In this document: in pieces, positions 57,813 through 64,000 of the stretch
Numbering within the stretch: position 1 is the first letter of the stretch
Layout of the letters: the number at the start of each line of letters is the position of its first letter
Assembly (NCBI GenBank): GCA_018398805.1
Contig: JAGFBZ010000860.1
Span: 787,501-851,500, forward strand
Length of the DNA: 64,000 nucleotides
From: Hirundichthys speculiger
Lineage: Eukaryota; Chordata; Actinopteri; Beloniformes; Exocoetidae
Reading direction: 5' to 3'
Notes under the pieces: model-generated
The model's input: the letters and a program-made list of their open reading frames with translations, nothing else
Databases searched by the model: none
What the model was told of the DNA's origin: nothing
Made by a program: the position numbers and the translations under genes

Positions 57813-59451
57813 TTTTGTTTTTATTTCCATCTCCAAGCTGCTTACTATTTTTACAAAAAGAAAAGTGCCTTGTTAGCAGACTGTCATACAACATTGATCA
57901 GTACCAGAAAACACCAGCAGAAGATCTGATAAACTGTGAAAAAAGATGAAAACCATTCAGAGGTAGACACCGGTTTGTTGGAGAATCATCTACTCTACAT
58001 AAGAGTCCTTGATATCTTTGAGAAACAAAGTTGCAAGTGGCCACTTTCTACATATCATATACAAGCAAGAAAGATCAATATCTCTGTGATCCACCCATTG
58101 TTTCAAATGCGACCCATCGAAAGGCCTGTTGTCAATATATTGCCACTGTCATTTCTAAAACACTGGCTCTAACTGTGATTGACTGGCGCACCAACAAACA
58201 CCCACTCCCTAATTGCAATTTGCAGAGAGGAAGACAAAGAGAGGAGGCTCTCTTGTTGGTGACAGGATGCCGTGAGGCCTGGGGAAATTAAATTCACATA
58301 GAGAGAGACTTAATTAGACCACTTTGTATCTTTCATTGCCACAGAATCCTATTTACATTCATTCCCATGTTACTATCCATCTCTACCTTGTGTATAATGG
58401 CTCTACTAATCTTTAGGCCTGTCTGAAAAAAAAGAAAGAAAAGAAAAATGCATATGACACATTAAAGGCAGTAAGATTAGGGTTTCATTTGTTTTATCAC
58501 TCAGTGCAGGAAAAATTTGATTTAATTCTTCCTCAGCTGCTGGTATCAAACAGAAAGCAGCAGAATGATTAATCGCGCCCCCACCCACAAACAGCCAATA
58601 CACGTCCGTTGTCTTGTCCCACTGTGAGGCATCACAAACTATATTTAGTTGAATGACTACATGCACCACTTGAAGAAGGGAAAAAATAAATAAAAAAAAA
58701 AACCTGAAAAGGAATGAAGACAACTTATTCACTGTCAGTCACAACATCCCAAAAATCCCCTCCAACATAAATTTTCAGAACTGTATTTAGATGTGTCGGA
58801 TCAAAAGGACCTTGAAGGCAGGATTTATCAGCTTAGCTAAAGGGAGATGATCCACTCAGCGGAGATAGGAAGGGGTTGCTCCGTCCTTTTCTCAGCTTAT
58901 ATGGAGACCTGCAAAAAGCTGAGTTTTATTTTTACATGGAACCTAATTTAATGCCTGCAGGAGATACATGCATTTATGGTTTAAATAGACCAGTTGAACT
59001 TGATAATACCACCATTAAACTTGTTATTATCTAACGTCTTTTCTGCCGTCATGTGTTCTTCGTCAGATTAAGCGATGGCGCTTCTGGTTTCAGGCTGTGC
59101 AGTATATGTTGGCGCCTTTTCTGCCATCTTTCTACTCAGTTGTGAAATTCTGTCCAACTACATTAAATTAAACTGAGTAAAAAAAAAAAAAAAAATCACA
59201 AAACAGCAGAAACTTCTAGACTGTCAACATGGACAGAAACTCTTCTGTTGTGTTGAGATGCTCCTCATCTCCATGATGACACCGTCTGCCATTCATGCCG
59301 TTCTGTCGTCTGTCCATCTTTACTCTTTATGCTAACTCATCTGTCTGCAGCTTCTGTCTGGTCTGTACAGACAGACGGCCTCGTTCATGAAATCCTGGTA
59401 AATCTGTGAGTAGATTTTCACATAATTCACCTCCTTACAAATAAAAAATAA
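57813..59451. other. No gene seen; possible conserved non-coding stretch at 58170-58345
   Basis: No recognised coding or repeat ends. 58170-58345 has CCCTAATTGCAATTTGC and ACTTAATTAGACC, homeodomain-like cores in a repeat-free setting. This is a guess from composition. Confidence 0.3.
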
Positions 59452-60245
59452 AGGCTCCGATCGTACACTTCCCGTAGCCACTACCCGTAAATTCCGGGTA
59501 TTTGAACCTCCGCTAACTCGCTAAAGCTGCTACCTGTTATGCCGACTCCCTTACTCACATTGTAGGTGTGGCAACGGGTGTGTCTTTTGCCCTTTCTGCA
59601 AACTCGGTATCTTGCGATTGCGGTTTTAGGGTTTTCAGGTAGCGGGTGGTCAGACCACCCACTACCCTAAACCCACATTTTGGTTTGTACAAGAGCGAAT
59701 CCAAATGGCATCAATGCGCGTCCACCTGGTCACATGTGGACGTGCACAAACGGCTCTACCTCTCTAATTAACTTTTGTATAAAAAGGGGTTGGCCTCAGT
59801 TGAACCCCTGAGAAAATAGCAGAGTTTGTCTTAAACGGCTTGCTCACCAGTTAAACCATAGACGACCAGAGCGTGTTTACTGGGAGCGCACCAAATATCT
59901 GGGACTTTCAGGTAGCTGATAGGAATTGTCTGTGTAAAAATATCTATATGTATATATCAGTGCAGAGGAGGAGGAGGAAGGAAGAGGAGGAAGCTCTACA
60001 GCAGAGTCCCAGATGAGCTGCGCATGAGAGCTGCTCTGATCTGGATGAAAAGACGCTCCATAGTGGTTTGTGGGTAGCGCAACCTGCTCTTAAAGGCAAT
60101 GGCTACTGATGCACTGATTGGTTTAACAGGTGGAACGCCCTAACCACTCCTATGCATAATGTAGCGGGTAGCGCAGGTGGGATAGCAGGTTCAGCAAGGT
60201 GGAAGATTGCGGGGAAATGCCTGTAATATTAAAAACTGCATTTTG
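59452..60245. mobile_element. Foldback family P, copy 3
   Basis: AAGGCTCCGATCGTACACTT, AACCTCCGCTAAC and AAACTCGGTATCTTGCGATT match copy 1, as does CGTGCACAAACGGCTCTACC at 59743. At 59621-59671 a different hairpin (GGGTGGT CAG ACCACCC core) replaces the one in copy 1. The right side (GCTACTGATGCACTGATTGG, AGCGGGTAGCGCAGG) ends near 60245; the exact TIR is not clear. Confidence 0.6.
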
Positions 60246-61962
60246 GGCCCTTTGTATAAGGTTGGTTCATAAGTCCATGACTTATGCTTTAGATTCTGGT
60301 CTGTTGAAGGACACGGTGTCTGTTATCTTTCTGGCTCCACCAAGTCTGCTAAGTTTTGACACGTAGCCGTCTAGAGAACTTATCCAAGGTCCTGATGTTT
60401 TCATGTGATGTTTTAAAGACGGCTGTTTCCTACTGACAATTTGTCATTCTGAACCATCCTGCATTCTGTGATGTTGGTAATGACCTCTTTACCTTGTATA
60501 CAACTTGAAGATTAAACCCACTTTGCACCCTCCGTTGTGGTCAGCACATGGTTTAACTGCCTCACCTAGAACACATTATAGTGCATATAATTATAAATAA
60601 GATATACTTAAATTTCAAGATTACAGTGGCGTCCCTGGGTGGGCTCCTGCTACCCGCTATCCCTAAATAGCGGCTTTAGGAGATCTGAAAAAAATCTGCC
60701 CCAAGATTGATTTTTTTTTTCATAAGAATTTTTGTACGTTCCAACTGATCGCAAGCTGGGAGCGTGCTCACGAAGCTTATTAATAAGCATAAACCCACCG
60801 GGGGACCACCATGAAAAGGAGGTGTAAGATCTCGAAACCTTTGTGTCAAAAAAAGGAGCTGTCAAGGAGACGGTGCAGGCAGTTGTTAAGCTTCTGAAAA
60901 GCTCCAGGTGAGACCTGAGGACAGAGAGAAATAAAAAATACAGCAACAACAAAAATACCTGGACCAGACAGAAAACTCTGCCGCAGATTAACTGCATCCC
61001 AACTACAAGTCACCTGTTAATACACGATCCACACCAACATGATGTCACAAAAACATAAAATTGAGACACAAATGTGTTACTTGTATGAATTTAAACAGAA
61101 AAGCGCATATACGCCGGCAGCTCATGGGTTTATTTAGATCTAACATGAAGACTACTCTGGGAAGCAAGCATGTTACTGCCAACATTTCTTCTTTCTTTTT
61201 TGCTTCTTTTATATCTATTAAATCTTGAGCCATTATCAATTTATGTTTTCTTTTGTTTTTTTTTTTCTTCTTGTAAAATGATTCTGCAGAATATCTGAGA
61301 GAAAAAGGGAAATACAGTAACAGCTGAGCAGCATGCAAAAGACTCCAGATTGGAAACTCTTTTATTAACCCATGTAAATGTTATCTGGCACATATCTGAG
61401 ACAGGCTGGGTGGATCGCCTGCAGTGATTTGGCCTGTTCCCACACCCCCCACCCCACCACCACCCCCTCCCCCCAGGCTCCACAGCCTCCTCCATTCAGT
61501 CAGCTGACAGCCTGGCCCTCACTGTGATTCCTGAATCTTCATTTCACACTGTTCTTCTATTTCTATCCGAACAGACTGAGCAGAATGCCGCCATAGAAAC
61601 AGCAGCTCTGATTAGAAACCAATTAGCCCCACTGATGTCAGGGGCCCCGGCAGAAAAGGCTGCGGTGTGTCATCTCGTTTTGGCTCCTGCTCCAGACTCT
61701 GCAGCCTACCCTCATTTGCAGGGAGTTCACAGGGAAGAGTGAGATGGCAAGTTGAAGAGATGCTCCTTTAAAATGACCTGACCTACATGTGAGATGTGGT
61801 AAGCAGAGATTTATACGCTTTGGACCACAGTTTGCATCCAATTGCCTGCAAGGCAATAAAAAAAGAAGAAAAAAAGCCAGTCTTTGACCATATTGCCAAA
61901 GACCAACAACAGTTTCACTGATTTAATACGATACAATAAATAAAAAGAAAAACAGCCGACAT
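60246..61962. other. No gene seen; possible conserved non-coding stretch at 61500-61720
   Basis: The frames at 60650-60997 and 61045-61338 are unrecognised. 61500-61720 (GCCGCCATAGAAACAGCAGC, AACCAATTAGCCCC) is repeat-free and looks constrained by eye only. Confidence 0.3.
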
Positions 61963-61984
61963 CAGTGTTGCCAGTTGTACTATA

Positions 61985-62632
61985 ATGATCATATTTGTAC
62001 GATATTTTAGCCCTTTGTACGATGTAAGATCAATAATTGGAAAAAACCTCCAAATGTACGATAATTTCGACCTTTGTACGATGTACAATCAATAATTGTA
62101 AAAAACCCAAATGTATGATCATTTGTACAATAATTTAGTCCTTTGTACGATGTAAGATCAATAATTGTAAAAAAAACCAAATGTACGCTAATTTAGCCCT
62201 TTGTTCCATGTACGATCAATAACTGTAAAAAAAAAACAAATGTATGATAATTTGTACAATAATTTAGCCCTTTGTACGATGTACAATCAATAATTGTAAA
62301 AAACCCAAATGTACGATAATTTCGACCTTTGTACGATGTACAATCAATAATTGTAAAAAAACCCAAATGTACGATAATTTCAATTTGTACGATGTAATCA
62401 ATAATTGTAAAAAACTCTAATGTACCATAATTTGTACGATAATTTAGCCCTTTGTACGATGTATGATCAATAATTGTAAAAAAAAAACCAAATTTTTGAT
62501 AATTTAGCCCTTTGTTCGATGTACAATTAATAACTGTAAAACAACCCAAATGTATGATAGTTTGTACAATAATTTAGCCCTTTGTTCGATGTACGATCAA
62601 TAACTGTATAACAACCCAAATGTACGATAGTG
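61985..62632. repeat. Tandem array, about ten units of 56-70 bp
   Basis: Each unit has CCCTTTGTACGATGTACAAT, then CAATAATTGTAAAAAACC and AAATGTACGATAATTT. Short units and longer ones (with an extra ATTTGTACAATAATTTAG segment) are interspersed. Length variation is mostly in the A-run. The reverse frame at 62193-62549 is an artefact of the array. Confidence 0.93.
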
Positions 62633-62699
62633 TGCCAAAACCGGGAGACTAACTGATGTAATGCTAATGCAAAGAAGAAGAAGATTCCAACAACTCCTA

Positions 62700-63004
62700 T
62701 CACTACAATAAAGACCTTCAGCAGGAAGATCCCCCCATATGATCCAGGTCCTGCTCAAGGTTTCTTCCTCTTAAATTGGAGTTTTTTCTTGCCACTGTTT
62801 GTCTTAAAGTTTTTCCTTCTCCCTCTGTGGGAGTTTTTTACTTGCCATTATCCTTGATTGGATTTAATATTATAATTTTAGTTAATGATATTTGCTCGGG
62901 GGTCATGATCTTTGGGTCTCTGTAAAGCGCCTAGAGACAATTGACATTGTAACAGATGTTTTACAAATCAAATTGAATTGAAAATTGAATTGAATTGAAT
63001 TGAA
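62700..63004 (+). mobile_element. LINE-type 3' tail inserted in the transposon
   Basis: GATCCAGGTCCTGCTCAAGG, TTTCTTCCTCTTAAATTGGA, TGTAAAGCGCCTAGAGACAA and a final (TTGAA)n run are the hallmark 3' region of a widespread fish LINE/SINE tail. There is no coding sequence. The 5' boundary is approximate. Confidence 0.7.
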
Positions 63005-63125
63005 ACACAGCCAAAGCGCATGTAATCCTAGCTGCGTCATGGTTGGATTTAGTGTACGATAGTTTGGGCTAAAATACGATAATTTTGGGATCTCTGTACT
63101 TAAATTTCAACATTTGGCAACACTG

Positions 63126-64000
63126 ACTGTCAAGATATAGACATAAATTAAACACAAGTAGACTTTACATCTTGAATAGATTCCTACACTAATCCCACTA
63201 AAACAAAGGCATGTAAAAACCTCTTCTGATGCGCAGCCAGGACGAGACAACCCAGAGATTGACCGATAGTCTTGGGACAAATATGAACGTGGTTAAACCA
63301 TTTCTGTGACAGAGAACTGAAGAGGCCTCGTCTCTTTAAGACTGTGACTTCTCTGTGGGATGAAGATAAATCACGCAAGCCAACAGAAAACTGGCTGACG
63401 AACTTCAAGAGACACGCTCTATGTGGACAGACGGAGTTGGTGCGAATGGAAACACAGATGATGAAATGCCTTTGGTATGATGTGGTCAGGATACCTCAAA
63501 GATACAGCACGAACGCACCCTTTTCAGCCACATCTTTGTGCTTCTTTTAAAATCTGTTCACTGCCACTTCCAAGGCACATCAAATGCAGCATGATATAAG
63601 GAAGCAACGAGGAAGCTGGATAATTCAGCTCCGGGTCCATGATGACTCACGTGAATTCAACAGTGGCATCTTCTCAAACACGGGGACCTCCAAACAAAAT
63701 AATGGGATGTTTGGTAGATCGGAGTTTTTGATGTGGTAGACCATTCAAACATCAAATAAAAGCTCTGGTATGGGGTGCCGAATGTAAAAACTTGATTACA
63801 GTTTTCAAACTGATATATTTTCAATATTTAGCTCATTTTCTTCACATTTAGCTCATTTTACACACATTTGAGACATAAATATTTAAAATGTTAAATCTAA
63901 ATGTTAAATGTTAAATGTTAAATTTAAATATTAATCTAAATCTAAATAAATCTAAATATAAATGTAAATATAAATCTAAATATTAAATATAAATCAGTTT
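63126..64000. other. No gene seen; AT-rich simple repeats at the end
   Basis: The frames at 63184-63408 and 63344-63550 are unrecognised. From about 63885 the sequence is a loose tandem of AAATGTTAAATG and AATCTAAAT motifs up to the window edge. Confidence 0.5.

Larger units (their letters stand above)
61963..63125. mobile_element. DNA transposon with TIR CAGTGTTGCCA and internal satellite array
   Basis: Ends CAGTGTTGCCA and TGGCAACACTG are exact 11-bp inverted repeats. Sub-terminal ATATTTTAGCCC is inverted near the right end as GGGCTAAAATA (63066-63076). The left half is the tandem array (61985-62632); a LINE-like tail is inserted between about 62700 and 63004. No matching TSD longer than 1-2 bp was found and there is no transposase, so the superfamily is not assigned. 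Confidence 0.8.

Noticed and set aside
62193..62549. 118-codon repetitive ORF
   Set aside because: It is the translation of the tandem array; periodic peptide with no other support.
61985..62632. CRISPR-like array
   Set aside because: Unit length varies, there are no unique spacers between constant repeats, and the sequence is eukaryotic and inside a transposon.

Overview
This window reads as vertebrate, almost certainly teleost fish, nuclear DNA. There are no operons and no long open frames (the longest is 165 codons). Most recognisable sequence is interspersed repeats of the kinds common in ray-finned fish: Tc1/mariner, Tigger/pogo-like and many hAT elements, a piggyBac-like candidate, a tRNA-headed SINE, LINE fragments with (TTGAA)n-type tails, and solo LTRs. 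I found no host protein-coding exon, rRNA, tRNA or CRISPR that I can defend. The window looks like a gene desert or the inside of very large introns. Species cannot be told from this sequence alone.

Layout. 0-5 kb: decayed hAT pieces (1805-2062, 2063-2620, 4282-4618, 4619-5019). 6.05-7.28 kb: a near full-length dead Tc1. 8.9-12.8 kb: a hAT MITE with perfect target-site duplication (TSD), a LINE tail, a telomere-like patch and a ZBED-type hAT relic. 14-19 kb: Tc1 and hAT relics, a CAGTGATCCCTC-type MITE, and a Tigger-like element carrying a 22-bp minisatellite and a PIP-box peptide. 20-24 kb: a truncated third Tc1 and a solo LTR split by a hAT. 25.6-28.6 kb: a LINE split by a BED-finger hAT, then two more MITEs. 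29.6-37 kb: the most rearranged block, with nested hATs, a 1.1-kb inverted duplication and a 648-bp tandem duplication inside an outer hAT. 38-43.5 kb: a piggyBac-like candidate, a long-TIR Tc1 with a SINE at its transposase 3' end, and dispersed repeats. 43.5-55 kb: mostly single-copy-looking DNA. 55.3-57.8 kb: a hAT split by a 1.2-kb LTR-like insertion, then a palindromic microsatellite and a MITE. 59.4-60.2 kb: a foldback element. 61.96-63.13 kb: a transposon with TIR CAGTGTTGCCA whose 5' half is a satellite-like array.

All mobile genes seen are broken by stops, frameshifts or deletions. The nesting gives a relative insertion history: LINE before hAT at 26.2 kb, LTR before hAT at 23.0 kb, hAT before LTR at 55.3 kb, Tc1 before SINE at 40.2 kb. 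The remaining DNA holds a few candidate conserved non-coding stretches, proposed only from composition and absence of repeat signatures. Coordinates with a TIR and TSD are good to the base; others are approximate.
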